Shown: piece after piece, positions 19,267 through 27,969 of the stretch | Numbering within the stretch: position 1 is the stretch's first letter | Layout: the number at the start of each line of letters is the position of its first letter | DNA from: Aeromonas salmonicida subsp. salmonicida | Lineage (GTDB): Bacteria; Pseudomonadota; Gammaproteobacteria; Enterobacterales; Aeromonadaceae | NCBI RefSeq assembly: GCF_001643305.1 | Contig: NZ_LSGW01000051.1 | Coordinates: forward strand, 1-52,114 | Direction: 5' to 3' | Length of the DNA: 52,114 nt | Program-made: the position numbers and the translations under genes | Notes under the pieces: generated by a model | The model's database searches: none | What the model was told of the DNA's origin: nothing | Seen by the model: the letters and a program-made list of their open reading frames with translations, nothing else

Positions 19267-19410
19267 CTTGACCGTGGAGTGGGGTGGATCCGCCATCTTG
19301 GGGTCGCCAAGGTGCCTGTCCGGCCGTAATATGGTCGCCACTTGTCCGTGCCTTGCACACTGTTCTCGACAAGGGATTTCAACCTGATTTTCAACGAGAG
19401 TCTGCATCTG

Positions 19411-20190
19411 ATGCCATTAACCGAACAGGCCCGCTGGTTCGTACTGGGGGGCGAGCACCTCGTCCTGCTGGATGAACAGGGCCATATTCCGCAAGGCCCC
19501 CGAGCCTGTTTGCCTGCCCATTTTCACCCGGCGTCATTCGAGCGTTTCGATGAGTGGGATGGCCTGCCCTGCTATTTGCTGGACCTGGGGGCAGATGCCG
19601 ATGCCAGCCATTTCACCCCGTTGCGCCAGCTGATGGTAGCGGGGGATGAAGAGGGATTTCGTCTCGCGGGTCGCGCCTGGCAGCTGGCGACCTTTCGGCG
19701 CAGCCACCGCTTCTGCGGCGAGTGCGGTGCCCCCATGGCCCCCAAGGCGGGTGAGTGGGCCCAGGTGTGCCAGCTTGGCCACACCGTCTATCCGCGCATC
19801 TCCCCCTGCATCATAGTGGCGGTGCGCAAGGGTCCCGAGATCCTGCTGGCGGCCCATCGCCGTCACTATCAGGTGGAGGACCCCATGTATACGGTGCTGG
19901 CAGGCTTCGTGGAAGCGGGGGAGAACCTGGAGCAGTGCGTGGCGCGGGAGGTGTTCGAGGAGAGCGGCATCCGGGTGCGCAACGTGCGCTATGTGGCCAG
20001 CCAGCCCTGGCCCTTCCCCCACAGCCTGATGATGGGGTTTACCGCCGACTACGATAGCGGCGAGATCCGGGTACAGGACGATGAACTGGTGGCAGCGGAT
20101 TTCTTCACCGCCGACCGGCTGCCACGGTTGCCGCCCCATGGCACCATAGCGCGACGTTTGATTGAGCAGAGCCTGGCCGAAGAGGGTTGA
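19411..20190 (+). CDS. nudC: NAD(+) diphosphatase / RNA NAD-decapping hydrolase
   Basis: NudC cleaves the pyrophosphate of NADH and removes NAD caps from RNA 5' ends. The 259-residue protein has an N-terminal domain, a zinc ribbon (about 102-124), the Nudix box GFVEAGENLEQCVAREVF followed by EESGI (about 165-187), and the NudC signature SQPWPFPHS (about 198-206). The zinc ribbon is odd. Cys102, Cys105 and Cys120 are present, but the fourth Cys is missing. The segment reads CQLGHTVYP, one residue shorter than the usual C-x2-C-G, so His124 may substitute. The start at ATG 19411 (MPLTEQ) is chosen on length. An upstream TTG at 19342 is less likely. Confidence 0.9.
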   Translation: MPLTEQARWFVLGGEHLVLLDEQGHIPQGPRACLPAHFHPASFERFDEWDGLPCYLLDLGADADASHFTPLRQLMVAGDEEGFRLAGRAWQLATFRRSHRFCGECGAPMAPKAGEWAQVCQLGHTVYPRISPCIIVAVRKGPEILLAAHRRHYQVEDPMYTVLAGFVEAGENLEQCVAREVFEESGIRVRNVRYVASQPWPFPHSLMMGFTADYDSGEIRVQDDELVAADFFTADRLPRLPPHGTIARRLIEQSLAEEG

Positions 20191-20222
20191 GGTCGGTCTG
20201 ACCTTGTCATCAGGGTAAAAAC

Positions 20223-20245
20223 GGGGCGCTTGTTTGCGCCCCTTC
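20223..20245 (+). terminator. Weak hairpin after nudC
   Basis: GGGGCGC, six-base loop and GCGCCCC, followed only by TT. The stem is stable but the T run is poor, so termination may be partial. Confidence 0.45.
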
Positions 20246-20306
20246 ACATCTTTGCGCTTGCAGCGGCCTGGCCGCATCTTTGGGCCGTCCCCCGCCGCGT
20301 ACAAAG

Positions 20307-20315
20307 TGGTATCAT
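20307..20315 (+). promoter_or_regulatory. hemE extended -10 promoter
   Basis: TGGTATCAT carries the TGn extension plus a -10 close to consensus, 39 bp before the hemE start. No clear -35 accompanies it, as is usual for extended -10 promoters. Confidence 0.5.
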
Positions 20316-20353
20316 ATCCGCCATTTTATGCATGACCTGACTCAGGAACTGGG

Positions 20354-21421
20354 ATGAAAGAGCTGAAGAACGATCGATACCTGCGTGCCCTGCTGCGCCA
20401 GGACGTGGACATGACACCAGTATGGATGATGCGCCAGGCTGGCCGTTATCTGCCGGAATACAAGGCGACCCGCGCCGTCGCGGGGGACTTCATGTCCCTG
20501 TGCCGCAACGCCGAGCTGGCTTGTGAAGTCACCTTGCAGCCCCTGCGCCGTTATCCGCTCGATGCCGCCATCCTCTTCTCCGACATCCTGACCGTGCCCG
20601 ACGCCATGGGGCTGGGTCTCTATTTCGAACAGGGTGAAGGCCCGCGCTTCGAGCGACCCATCAAATCCATGGCTGACGTGCAGGCGCTGCCCATTCCGGA
20701 TCCGGAAGACGAGCTCGGCTACGTGATGAATGCGGTGCGCACCATACGCCGCGAGCTCAAGGGTGAAGTGCCGCTCATCGGTTTCTCCGGCAGTCCCTGG
20801 ACCCTGGCCACCTACATGGTGGAGGGGGGCAGCTCCAAGGCCTTCACCAAGATCAAGCAGATGATGTATGCAGAGCCGCAGACACTGCACCTGCTGCTGG
20901 ACAAGCTGGCCGACAGCGTGATCGGGTATCTCAATGCCCAGATCAAGGCCGGTGCCCAGTCCGTCATGGTGTTCGACACCTGGGGCGGCGTGCTGACCCC
21001 GCGGGATTACCGCGACTTCTCCCTGCAATACATGCACAAGATCGTTGACGGTCTGATCCGCGAAAACGAAGGTCGCCGCGTACCGGTCACTCTGTTCACC
21101 AAGAACGGTGGCCAGTGGCTGGAGCAGATCGCTGCCACCGGCTGCGATGCCCTGGGGCTGGACTGGACCATAGACATAGCGGACGCCAAGCGCCGGGTCG
21201 GTGACAAGGTGGCGCTGCAGGGCAACATGGATCCTTCCATGCTCTATGCGGCACCAGCGCGTATCCGCGAAGAGGTAGCCACCATACTGGCGGGCTTTGG
21301 CAGCGGCAACGGCCACGTCTTCAACCTGGGTCACGGTATCCATCAGGATGTGGACCCGGAACACGCGGGCGTGTTCGTCAACGCTGTGCACGAGCTTTCT
21401 GCTCAATACCACGGCCGTTGA
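20354..21421 (+). CDS. hemE: Uroporphyrinogen decarboxylase
   Basis: HemE removes four carboxyl groups from uroporphyrinogen III to give coproporphyrinogen III in heme synthesis. It is cofactor-free and cytosolic. The 355-residue protein is full length and shows [15 protein letters not shown] near the N-terminus with the substrate-binding arginines, [14 protein letters not shown] with the key Asp, [13 protein letters not shown], the VFDTWGG segment, and [14 protein letters not shown] near the end. AGGAAC lies five bases upstream of the ATG. It is monocistronic, between nudC and a bidirectional terminator. Confidence 0.98.
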   Translation: MKELKNDRYLRALLRQDVDMTPVWMMRQAGRYLPEYKATRAVAGDFMSLCRNAELACEVTLQPLRRYPLDAAILFSDILTVPDAMGLGLYFEQGEGPRFERPIKSMADVQALPIPDPEDELGYVMNAVRTIRRELKGEVPLIGFSGSPWTLATYMVEGGSSKAFTKIKQMMYAEPQTLHLLLDKLADSVIGYLNAQIKAGAQSVMVFDTWGGVLTPRDYRDFSLQYMHKIVDGLIRENEGRRVPVTLFTKNGGQWLEQIAATGCDALGLDWTIDIADAKRRVGDKVALQGNMDPSMLYAAPARIREEVATILAGFGSGNGHVFNLGHGIHQDVDPEHAGVFVNAVHELSAQYHGR

Positions 21422-21438
21422 GGCGGGCGAAAGCCCTA

Positions 21439-21471
21439 AAAAATTAAGGCGCCATTGGCGCCTTAATTTTT
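21439..21471 (+). terminator. Bidirectional terminator between hemE and ppa
   Basis: AAAAATTAAGGCGCC, ATT loop and its exact complement: a 15-pair symmetrical stem with T runs on both strands, between convergent genes. Confidence 0.92.
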
Positions 21472-21509
21472 GGTATCGGCCCACAGGGGCCTTTTAACGA
21501 GAGAGACGC

Positions 21510-22040
21510 TTACTTGGCTGCGTAACGCTCGGCAGAGGTAACGATCTCGGCTTCGGCAGCGGCCTTGTCGCCCCAACCTTCAACCTTGACCCACTTGCCT
21601 GCTTCCAGCTCTTTGTAACGCTCGAAGAAGTGCTGGATCTGGGCTTTCAGCAGCTCGGGCAGATCGTTCACATCCTTGATGTGGTCGTACTGCTTGGTCA
21701 GCTTGGAGTGCGGCACGGCCACGATCTTGGCATCTTCGCCAGATTCGTCGGTCATCTTCAGCACGCCAACCGGGCGGCAACGAATGACGGAGCCAGCCAG
21801 CAGCGGGTAAGGAGTCGGCACCAGCACGTCGACCGGATCCCCATCCAGAGACAGGGTGGCGTTCACGTAACCGTAGTTGCACGGGTAGAACATAGGGGTA
21901 GACATGAAGCGATCAACAAAGATGGCACCGCTGTCCTTGTCGACTTCGTATTTGATCGGATCGGCATTCTGCGGGATTTCGATGATGACATAGATGTCGT
22001 CGGGCAGGCTCTTGCCAGCCGGTACCAGGTTCAGGCTCAT
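21510..22040 (-). CDS. ppa: Inorganic pyrophosphatase (family I)
   Basis: Ppa hydrolyses pyrophosphate to two phosphates and pulls biosynthetic reactions forward. The 176-residue length is that of the bacterial hexameric enzyme. The metal-binding signature DGDPVDVLV is at about residues 66-74. Other conserved segments are [21 protein letters not shown] and a late [20 protein letters not shown] precedes the ATG at 22040. A promoter with consensus -10 lies about 45 bp further upstream. Confidence 0.97.
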   Translation of the reverse strand: MSLNLVPAGKSLPDDIYVIIEIPQNADPIKYEVDKDSGAIFVDRFMSTPMFYPCNYGYVNATLSLDGDPVDVLVPTPYPLLAGSVIRCRPVGVLKMTDESGEDAKIVAVPHSKLTKQYDHIKDVNDLPELLKAQIQHFFERYKELEAGKWVKVEGWGDKAAAEAEIVTSAERYAAK

Positions 22041-22080
22041 GACGTTTCCTTCAGTGTTGGAGTCAAGTTTGCAGGCCGAT

Positions 22081-22108
22081 ATTATAGCGATGTCGCGTCA
22101 AATGACCA
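22081..22108 (-). promoter_or_regulatory. ppa promoter
   Basis: On the minus strand, TGGTCA (22108-22103) and a perfect TATAAT (22086-22081) are spaced by 16 bp, about 40 bp upstream of the ppa start. Confidence 0.65.
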
Positions 22109-22213
22109 TATTTCGAGGGCACTGTGACAGAGTTGGCTGATGTCGCGCAGCCAAGGTCTGCCAAATTGCTGTCACCTTCTCCGGGGTTGGTGATTTCTCG
22201 TCGCGACCGCGGC

Positions 22214-22243
22214 TTGTGCCGCAACCTCAACAACCCCTAGAAT
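22214..22243 (+). promoter_or_regulatory. mpl promoter
   Basis: TTGTGC (22214-22219) and TAGAAT (22238-22243) are spaced by 18 bp, 31 bp before the mpl ATG at 22275. The alternative upstream ATG at 22242 falls inside this -10, which supports the downstream start. Confidence 0.6.
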
Positions 22244-22274
22244 GCGCACTCCCTTTACTGGAAAAGGCAGCGGT

Positions 22275-23645
22275 ATGCATATTCACATTCTCGGGATCTG
22301 CGGCACCTTCATGGGTGGTCTGGCGGTGTTGGCAAAACAGCTTGGCTATCGGGTGACCGGCTCGGATGCCAACGTCTATCCCCCCATGAGTACCCAGCTC
22401 GAGCAACAGGGCATAGAGTTGACCGAGGGTTATGATCCCTCCCAGCTCGATCCGGCACCGGATCTGGTGGTGATCGGCAACGCCATGAGCCGTGGCAATC
22501 CCTGTGTGGAGTATGTGCTGGATCGCAATCTGCCCTATATCTCCGGTCCTCAGTGGCTGCTGGAGCATGTGCTGCAGGATCGCTGGGTGCTGGCCGTGGC
22601 GGGCACCCATGGCAAGACCACCACCGCCAGCATGCTGGCCTGGGTGCTGGAGTACGCCAAGCTGGAGCCGGGTTTCCTTATCGGTGGCGTGCCGGGCAAC
22701 TTCCCGGTCTCAGCCCGCCTGGGCTCTGCGCCCTTCTTCGTCATCGAAGCGGACGAATATGACTGTGCCTTCTTCGACAAGCGCTCCAAGTTTGTTCACT
22801 ACCATCCGCGTACTCTGGTGATGAACAACCTGGAGTTCGATCACGCTGACATATTCCCGGATCTCGCCGCCATCCAGCGCCAGTTCCACCACCTGATGCG
22901 CACAGTGCCGAGCAATGGCCGGGTGCTGTTCCCGCAGGCCGACGACAACCTCACTGCGGTGCGCAAGATGGGCTGCTGGAGCGAAGTCGAGCTGGTGGGT
23001 CAGGACGACGCCAAGTGGAAGGCGGTCAAGCTGGCCGATGACGGCTCCGCCTTCGAGGTGTGGCTGGATGGGAGCAAGCAGGGCGAGGTGCACTGGGAGT
23101 GCATCGGCGAGCACAACGTCAACAACGGTCTGATGGCCATCGCCGCTGCCCGTCACGCCGGTGTCATGGTAGAGCACGGCATAGCTGCCCTGCGCCAGTT
23201 CAAATCCCCCAAGCGGCGGATGGAGCTCAAGGGCGAGGTGGCGGGCATCAGCGTCTATGACGATTTTGCCCACCACCCCACCGCCATCGAGACCACCCTG
23301 GGCGGCCTGCGTGCCAAGGTGGGCAAGGCCCGCATCCTGGCGGTGCTGGAGCCCCGCTCCAATACCATGAAGCTGGGAGTCCACAAGGAGGAGCTGGCAG
23401 CCTGCTTCGACGGCGCCGACGAGGTGTTCTTCTTCCAGCCACCCAACATAGGTTGGGATCTCGGGGAGGTGACAGCCCACATGAGCCGTCCGGCCAAGGT
23501 GTTCAACGAGCTGGAGACCCTGATCAACCGCCTGGTGGCCGAGTGCCGCGACGGCGATCATATTCTGATCATGAGCAACGGCGGTTTCGGCGGCATTCAT
23601 GACAAGCTGATCGCCCGTCTCAAGGATTACCACGGCGAACTATGA
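22275..23645 (+). CDS. mpl: UDP-N-acetylmuramate:L-alanyl-gamma-D-glutamyl-meso-diaminopimelate ligase
   Basis: Mpl is the Mur-ligase relative that reattaches recovered murein tripeptide to UDP-MurNAc during cell-wall recycling. The 456-residue protein starts [15 protein letters not shown] (nucleotide-binding N-terminus). It has the ATP loop [13 protein letters not shown] near residue 115, the [16 protein letters not shown] segment that marks Mpl rather than Mur[25 protein letters not shown] and [15 protein letters not shown] lies eight bases upstream of the ATG. ubiX follows after 58 bp on the same strand and may be co-transcribed. Confidence 0.96.
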   Translation: MHIHILGICGTFMGGLAVLAKQLGYRVTGSDANVYPPMSTQLEQQGIELTEGYDPSQLDPAPDLVVIGNAMSRGNPCVEYVLDRNLPYISGPQWLLEHVLQDRWVLAVAGTHGKTTTASMLAWVLEYAKLEPGFLIGGVPGNFPVSARLGSAPFFVIEADEYDCAFFDKRSKFVHYHPRTLVMNNLEFDHADIFPDLAAIQRQFHHLMRTVPSNGRVLFPQADDNLTAVRKMGCWSEVELVGQDDAKWKAVKLADDGSAFEVWLDGSKQGEVHWECIGEHNVNNGLMAIAAARHAGVMVEHGIAALRQFKSPKRRMELKGEVAGISVYDDFAHHPTAIETTLGGLRAKVGKARILAVLEPRSNTMKLGVHKEELAACFDGADEVFFFQPPNIGWDLGEVTAHMSRPAKVFNELETLINRLVAECRDGDHILIMSNGGFGGIHDKLIARLKDYHGEL

Positions 23646-23703
23646 CGTCGTTGCTGACCCCTTGCGGTTGTTTGTTCCCATGCCAGAAGAGCCAAGGACC
23701 ATC

Positions 23704-24315
23704 ATGCTGAAACAAGTCACCCTGGCGCTGACCGGCGCCTCCGGCGCCCCCTACGCCCTGCGTCTGCTCCAGTGTCTGGTGCAGGCGGACTATCGGGTTT
23801 ATCTGCTGGCCTCATCGGCGGCCAGAGTCGTGCTCAAGACAGAGCAGCAGCAGGATTGGCCCGGCTCCCCCAGAGATCTCTCCGCCTACCTCTGTCGCCA
23901 GTACGGCGCCAAAGAGGGTCAGATAGTGGCCTGCGGCAAGGAGGAGTGGTTCTCGCCGGTGGCCTCGGGGTCGGCGGCACCGAAACAGATGGTGGTCTGT
24001 CCCTGCTCCATGGGTACAGTGTCGGCCATTGCCAACGGCGCTTCCGACAACCTGCTGGAGCGGGCGGCGGATGTGGTGATCAAGGAGCGCGGCCAGCTGA
24101 TCCTGGTGCCCCGCGAGAGCCCCTTCTCCGCCATCCATCTGGAGAACATGCTGAAACTGGCACGGCTCGGGGTGACCATAATGCCCGCCGCCCCCGGTTT
24201 TTATCATGAGCCCAAAAGCATCGAGGATCTGGTGGACTTCATGGTGGCGCGGATCCTGGATCACCTCGGAATCGAGCATGGCCTGACAGAGCGTTGGGGT
24301 TACGCCAAATCTTGA
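23704..24315 (+). CDS. ubiX: Flavin prenyltransferase UbiX
   Basis: UbiX joins dimethylallyl phosphate to FMN, making the prenylated flavin that UbiD decarboxylase needs in ubiquinone synthesis. The 203-residue protein shows the N-terminal [35 protein letters not shown] with the FMN-contacting residues, [12 protein letters not shown], and [17 protein letters not shown] with the conserved Arg/Glu. The start at ATG 23704 is preceded by AAGGA. The ORF extends 42 bases upstream without a ribosome site. ubiD is not in the window. Confidence 0.96.
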   Translation: MLKQVTLALTGASGAPYALRLLQCLVQADYRVYLLASSAARVVLKTEQQQDWPGSPRDLSAYLCRQYGAKEGQIVACGKEEWFSPVASGSAAPKQMVVCPCSMGTVSAIANGASDNLLERAADVVIKERGQLILVPRESPFSAIHLENMLKLARLGVTIMPAAPGFYHEPKSIEDLVDFMVARILDHLGIEHGLTERWGYAKS

Positions 24316-24344
24316 GGCGAGATGTGAGCGAATAGCAGACAAAC

Positions 24345-24383
24345 AAAAGCGGCGCCGACCTGAACAGTCCGGCGCCGCTTTTT
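24345..24383 (+). terminator. Bidirectional terminator between ubiX and litR
   Basis: AAAAGCGGCGCCG, 12-base loop, CGGCGCCGCTTTTT. It lies between the convergent ubiX and litR. Confidence 0.9.
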
Positions 24384-24397
24384 ATTCACGAGGCGGG

Positions 24398-25012
24398 TTA
24401 TGCAGCCTGGATAGGGGCCGTCACGTACTTGAACAGAAAATCGGTCACATCTTCCCGTGAGGGGCGTTGTGGCTGATTGATCATCTGCATCATGACGTAA
24501 CCAAAGCCGGTCAGGGAGCGAGCCAGGTCCTGGGCGGACAGCACACTCTGGATCTCACCGGCATCCATGGCTTGTTGCAAGTGGGGTGCTATGCGTTCCA
24601 GCGCCTTGTCCAGCAACTTGGCGTAACGGGGCCAGACCTCTTCCCGCACCGATGAGCTCCACTCCAGCCAGATACTGGCGTGGTCGGGCTGATCGTAAGC
24701 GGCGTCAACAAACAGCTTCACGTGACGGTGAATGCTCTCTTTGACCGGGCCCTGGCCGGTATAGGCCTGTTCCAGCATCTGGTGAACGAAACGTTCGATC
24801 TCGGCCAACACCTCATCCACCAGCTCTTCGCGGGTGTTGAAATAGTTGAACACGGTAGCTACCGAGACTTTGGCCTGTTCTGCAATTTCGGCGTGACCCG
24901 CACGGCCAATGCCGCGACGGGAAAACACTTCGATGGCACATTCCATCAATTGATTGCGCCGAGCTTCCGGAGAAAGCCGGGTTCGACGTCTAATTTCTGC
25001 GCGTGGTTCCAT
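24398..25012 (-). CDS. litR: LitR/HapR/LuxR-type quorum-sensing master regulator (TetR family)
   Basis: This 204-residue TetR-fold DNA-binding protein closely follows the Vibrio LuxR/HapR/LitR family rather than ordinary TetR proteins. The N-terminus reads RTRLSPEARRNQLMECAIEVF, then RRGIGRAGHAEIAEQAKVS and VATVFNYFNTREELVDEVL, the family's helix-turn-helix. The C-terminal two-thirds is the ligand/dimer domain. In vibrios these proteins control biofilm, protease and luminescence genes. Its divergent neighbour hpt is the same as in Vibrio, which supports orthology. The Shine-Dalgarno is poor (GATGAAAAAACT before ATG), which could suit post-transcriptional control by small RNAs, but I see no direct proof. 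A half LuxR-type box lies upstream. Confidence 0.9.
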   Translation of the reverse strand: MEPRAEIRRRTRLSPEARRNQLMECAIEVFSRRGIGRAGHAEIAEQAKVSVATVFNYFNTREELVDEVLAEIERFVHQMLEQAYTGQGPVKESIHRHVKLFVDAAYDQPDHASIWLEWSSSVREEVWPRYAKLLDKALERIAPHLQQAMDAGEIQSVLSAQDLARSLTGFGYVMMQMINQPQRPSREDVTDFLFKYVTAPIQAA

Positions 25013-25030
25013 AGTTTTTTCATCTAATAG

Positions 25031-25051
25031 TTATTGATTATGGTGTTTATA
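25031..25051 (-). promoter_or_regulatory. litR -10 with overlapping half LuxR-type box
   Basis: TATAAA (minus strand, 25051-25046) is a fair litR -10. Immediately downstream of it on the litR template is TTATTGAT (25031-25038 on plus), an exact half-site of the LuxR/HapR operator TTATTGATAAATTTATCAATAA. The second half is not conserved. The position would suit autorepression. Confidence 0.4.
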
Positions 25052-25126
25052 GTATTGTCACCGATAATGCCCGAGGGCCTGCTAACTCTATCAATTAAAA
25101 TAAGCCGATAAAAGCATCACGTATGC

Positions 25127-25155
25127 CTGACGCCTCTCGGCTTGGATGGTAGAAT
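25127..25155 (+). promoter_or_regulatory. hpt promoter
   Basis: CTGACG (25127-25132), 17 bp and TAGAAT (25150-25155) with a TGG extension immediately before the -10. Confidence 0.6.
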
Positions 25156-25212
25156 CCTCGGTTTTGACGTTAATGAACGGCCAAATCCCCTTTGGCCATG
25201 AGGGAGTAAGTG

Positions 25213-25743
25213 ATGAAACACACTGTCGAGGTGATGATCTCCGAGGCCGATGTTGCCGCCCGGATCGCCAAATTGGGTGAAGAGATCACCGCCCGTTATC
25301 AGGGTTCTGACGAAGTGGTCATGATTGGCCTGCTGCGTGGCTCCTGCGTCTTCCTGGCCGACTTGTGCCGCCAGACCCCGCTGCCCATTACCCTGGATTT
25401 TATGACTGCCTCCAGCTACGGCTCCGGCATGCGCAGCACCCGTGACGTTCGTATCCTGAAAGACCTGGATGATGACATCAAGGGCAAGGATGTGGTGATC
25501 GTCGAAGACATCATCGACACCGGTTACACCCTCAACAAGGTGCGTGAAATCCTGTCACTGCGCGAGCCGAAATCCCTGGCCATCTGCACCCTGCTGGACA
25601 AACCGTCCCGCCGCGAGGTGCAGGTGCCGGTGGACTGGATCGGTTTCTCCATTCCGGACGAATTCGTGGTGGGTTGTGGCATTGACTACGCCCAGAAGTA
25701 CCGCAATCTGCCGTTTATCGGCAAAGTAGTTCCGCAAGAGTAA
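25213..25743 (+). CDS. hpt: Hypoxanthine phosphoribosyltransferase
   Basis: Hpt salvages hypoxanthine (and some guanine) to IMP using PRPP. The 176-residue protein carries the phosphoribosyltransferase signature [15 protein letters not shown] near residue 95 and [15 protein letters not shown] near residue 37. The start is the ATG at 25213, with GGGAG six bases upstream. The GTG one codon earlier is not required. It is divergent from litR, as in Vibrio, and followed by a hairpin terminator. Confidence 0.95.
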   Translation: MKHTVEVMISEADVAARIAKLGEEITARYQGSDEVVMIGLLRGSCVFLADLCRQTPLPITLDFMTASSYGSGMRSTRDVRILKDLDDDIKGKDVVIVEDIIDTGYTLNKVREILSLREPKSLAICTLLDKPSRREVQVPVDWIGFSIPDEFVVGCGIDYAQKYRNLPFIGKVVPQE

Positions 25744-25796
25744 GCAAGGTCCAGGAAGATCCCGGGCGAGGTGGTCTAGCGCCATCTTCTGTCTGC

Positions 25797-25817
25797 AGGC
25801 GGCCTTGGCCGCCTTTT
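25797..25817 (+). terminator. hpt terminator
   Basis: AGGCGGCC, TT, GGCCGCCT and TTTT: a tight hairpin 54 bp after the hpt stop. Confidence 0.7.
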
Positions 25818-25854
25818 CTGTATCGAGATGGGATCCGCCATCACAGAGGTTGCA

Positions 25855-26772
25855 ATGAACGCATTGGAAATCAGCGGCCTGAAAAAGACCTATCAGGGGG
25901 GCGTCGAAGCCCTTAAAGGCATAGATCTCACCGTCAAGCAGGGGGATTTCTTCGCCCTGCTCGGCCCGAACGGCGCGGGCAAGTCCACCACCATAGGTGT
26001 CATCAGTTCACTGGTGAACAAGAGCGCCGGCAAGGTGAAGGTGTTTGGCTACGACATCGACAGCGATCTCGAACAGGCCAAGGCCCAGCTCGGCCTGGTA
26101 CCGCAGGAGTTCAACTTCAGCCAGTTCGAGAAGGTGAGTCAGATAGTCACCCATCAGGCCGGTTTCTACGGCGTGCCCAGGGCGGAAGCCAAGATCCGCG
26201 CCGAGAAGTACCTGCGTCAGCTCGACTTGTGGGACAAACGGGACATGCCGGCCCGCACCCTCTCCGGCGGCATGAAGCGTCGGCTGATGATAGCCCGCGC
26301 CCTGATGCATGAGCCCAGACTGCTGATCCTGGATGAACCGACCGCAGGGGTGGATATCGAGATCCGCCGCTCCATGTGGACCTTCCTCAAAGAGCTCAAC
26401 GAACAGGGTGTCACCATCATTCTCACCACCCACTATCTGGAAGAGGCCGAGATGCTGTGCCGCAACATCGGCATCATCGACAAGGGTCGGCTGATCGAGA
26501 ACACCAGCATGAAAAACCTGCTGGGCAAGCTGGGCCGCGAGACCTTCATGCTGGATCTGGCACCGGGCTCCGCCGTGCCAAACGTGCCCGAGTTCAACGG
26601 CCGCATGCAGGATGAACGCACCCTGGAAGTGGATCTGGAAAAGAGCCAGTCCCTCAACAGCCTGTTTGAGCAGTTGTCTAGCCAGCAAGTGCAGGTGCTG
26701 AGTATGCGCAACAAGGCCAACCGACTGGAAGAGTTGTTCGTCAACCTGGTCGAGGAGGGGAGAAAAGCATGA
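25855..26772 (+). CDS. yadG: ABC transporter ATP-binding protein (YadG-like)
   Basis: This is the ATPase half of an ABC-2 type exporter. The 305-residue protein has Walker A GPNGAGKST near residue 41, the Q-loop GLVPQEFNF, the signature LSGGMKRRL near 140, Walker B LLILDEPTAGVD near 162 and the switch TTHYLEEAEML. The accessory C-terminal region (about 215-305) is usual for this subfamily. The ATG at 25855 follows GAGGT. It overlaps yadH by four bases, so the two subunits are translationally coupled. The substrate is unknown. Confidence 0.92.
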   Translation: MNALEISGLKKTYQGGVEALKGIDLTVKQGDFFALLGPNGAGKSTTIGVISSLVNKSAGKVKVFGYDIDSDLEQAKAQLGLVPQEFNFSQFEKVSQIVTHQAGFYGVPRAEAKIRAEKYLRQLDLWDKRDMPARTLSGGMKRRLMIARALMHEPRLLILDEPTAGVDIEIRRSMWTFLKELNEQGVTIILTTHYLEEAEMLCRNIGIIDKGRLIENTSMKNLLGKLGRETFMLDLAPGSAVPNVPEFNGRMQDERTLEVDLEKSQSLNSLFEQLSSQQVQVLSMRNKANRLEELFVNLVEEGRKA

Positions 26773-27542
26773 ATCTGACCACCTACTACATCGCATTCAA
26801 GAGCATTCTGGCCAAGGAGATAAGCCGCTTCACCCGGATCTGGATCCAGACTCTGGTGCCGCCCGCCATCACAATGAGCCTTTACTTTGTCATCTTCGGC
26901 AACCTCATCGGCTCGCGCATCGGTGACATGGGGGGCTTCAGTTACATGGAGTTCATCGTGCCCGGTCTCATCATGATGTCGGTGATCACCAACTCTTACT
27001 CCAACGTCGCCTCCTCCTTCTTCAGCGCCAAGTTCCAGCGCAACGTGGAAGAGTTGCTGGTAGCCCCTGTGCCCAACTACATCATCATCGCCGGTTACGT
27101 GGGTGGTGGTGTGGCGCGGGGTATCTGTGTCGGTCTCATCGTCACCCTGGTGTCGCTGTTCTTCGTGCCGTTGCAGATCCATCACCTGTTCAGCGTCTGC
27201 TTCACCGTGCTGCTCACTTCGATCCTGTTCTCCCTGGGTGGCCTCATCAATGCGATATTTGCCAAGACTTTTGACGACATCAGCATCATCCCCACTTTCG
27301 TGCTGACGCCGCTTACCTATCTGGGCGGGGTGTTTTATTCCATCAGCCTGCTGCCGCCCTTCTGGCAGGGGGTCTCCCAGGTGAACCCCATCATCTACAT
27401 GGTGAACGCCTTCCGTTACGGCTTCCTCGGTATCTCCGATGTGCCGCTCGGCACCGCCTACCTCATCATCATCGGCTTCATAGTCGCGCTCTACGGATTG
27501 GCCTGGTGGCTTATTTCCCGGGGTACCGGATTGAGGCACTGA
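26769..27542 (+). CDS. yadH: ABC-2 type transporter permease (YadH-like)
   Basis: The membrane partner of YadG has 257 residues and about six helices. These include WIQTLVPPAITMSLYFVIFG near the start, FIVPGLIMMSVITNSY and ILFSLGGLINAIFAKTFDD. The ABC-2 signature region is GGVFYSISLLPPFWQGVSQVNP at about 193-214. The start overlaps the yadG stop as ATGA. The pair lies next to hpt and near the pan genes, as in E. coli. The substrate is unknown. Confidence 0.92.
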   Translation: MNLTTYYIAFKSILAKEISRFTRIWIQTLVPPAITMSLYFVIFGNLIGSRIGDMGGFSYMEFIVPGLIMMSVITNSYSNVASSFFSAKFQRNVEELLVAPVPNYIIIAGYVGGGVARGICVGLIVTLVSLFFVPLQIHHLFSVCFTVLLTSILFSLGGLINAIFAKTFDDISIIPTFVLTPLTYLGGVFYSISLLPPFWQGVSQVNPIIYMVNAFRYGFLGISDVPLGTAYLIIIGFIVALYGLAWWLISRGTGLRH

Positions 27543-27554
27543 GTTGCAACCATG

Positions 27555-27580
27555 AAAAAGGCGCCTGTTGGCGCCTTTTT
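27555..27580 (+). terminator. Bidirectional terminator after yadH
   Basis: AAAAAGGCGCC, TGTT, GGCGCCTTTTT between convergent yadH and the small monooxygenase gene. It would also end the long minus-strand pan block. Confidence 0.92.
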
Positions 27581-27592
27581 ACTGCATGAGGG

Positions 27593-27946
27593 TTAGCCCC
27601 GGAGGAGGGGAGCGTCATATTGCGCCGGTTCGTCGCTGTAGACGCAGACGTTCCATTTGGCAGCCAGGCCATCCTCGGCCAGGCAGTAACGCTCGAAGAA
27701 GGATTTGATCTCGGTGCGCTGGCAGTGGGCCTCGAAGCTGGCCATGTCACGCCAGATCTCGTTGAAGACGATGGGGAAGCTCTCCCCTTCGGCAAAGGGG
27801 CTGGGGATATGGCGGGTGACAATGTACTGCTGGCAGCCATCTTCGCGCAGCGTGTTTGGCTCGAGTGCCTGCAACACCTGAAACAGGGCCTGTTCCTGGC
27901 CGGGCTTGGGCAGGAACTGGGCGATGCAATAAACCTTCTTGGACAT
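27593..27946 (-). CDS. Antibiotic biosynthesis monooxygenase-family protein (putative quinol monooxygenase)
   Basis: The 117-residue protein fits the small ABM ferredoxin-like fold. It opens with a beta strand KVYCIAQFLPKPGQEQAL, followed by EDGCQQYIVTRH, and the core FNEIWRDMASFEAHCQ carries the conserved Glu/Trp and His. Some relatives, such as YgiN, oxidise quinols, but many have no known substrate. AGGAG precedes the ATG at 27946. It is the last gene of the minus-strand block, 23 bp after panC, where other genomes often carry panD. A role in pantothenate synthesis is not suggested by its fold. Confidence 0.75.
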   Translation of the reverse strand: MSKKVYCIAQFLPKPGQEQALFQVLQALEPNTLREDGCQQYIVTRHIPSPFAEGESFPIVFNEIWRDMASFEAHCQRTEIKSFFERYCLAEDGLAAKWNVCVYSDEPAQYDAPLLRG

Positions 27947-27969
27947 GTAGTTCTCCTGATCGGGGTTGC

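Noticed and set aside
25031..25096. A complete LuxR/HapR operator near litR
   Set aside because: Only separate half-sites are seen. The second half at the right spacing does not match, so I report a half-site only.
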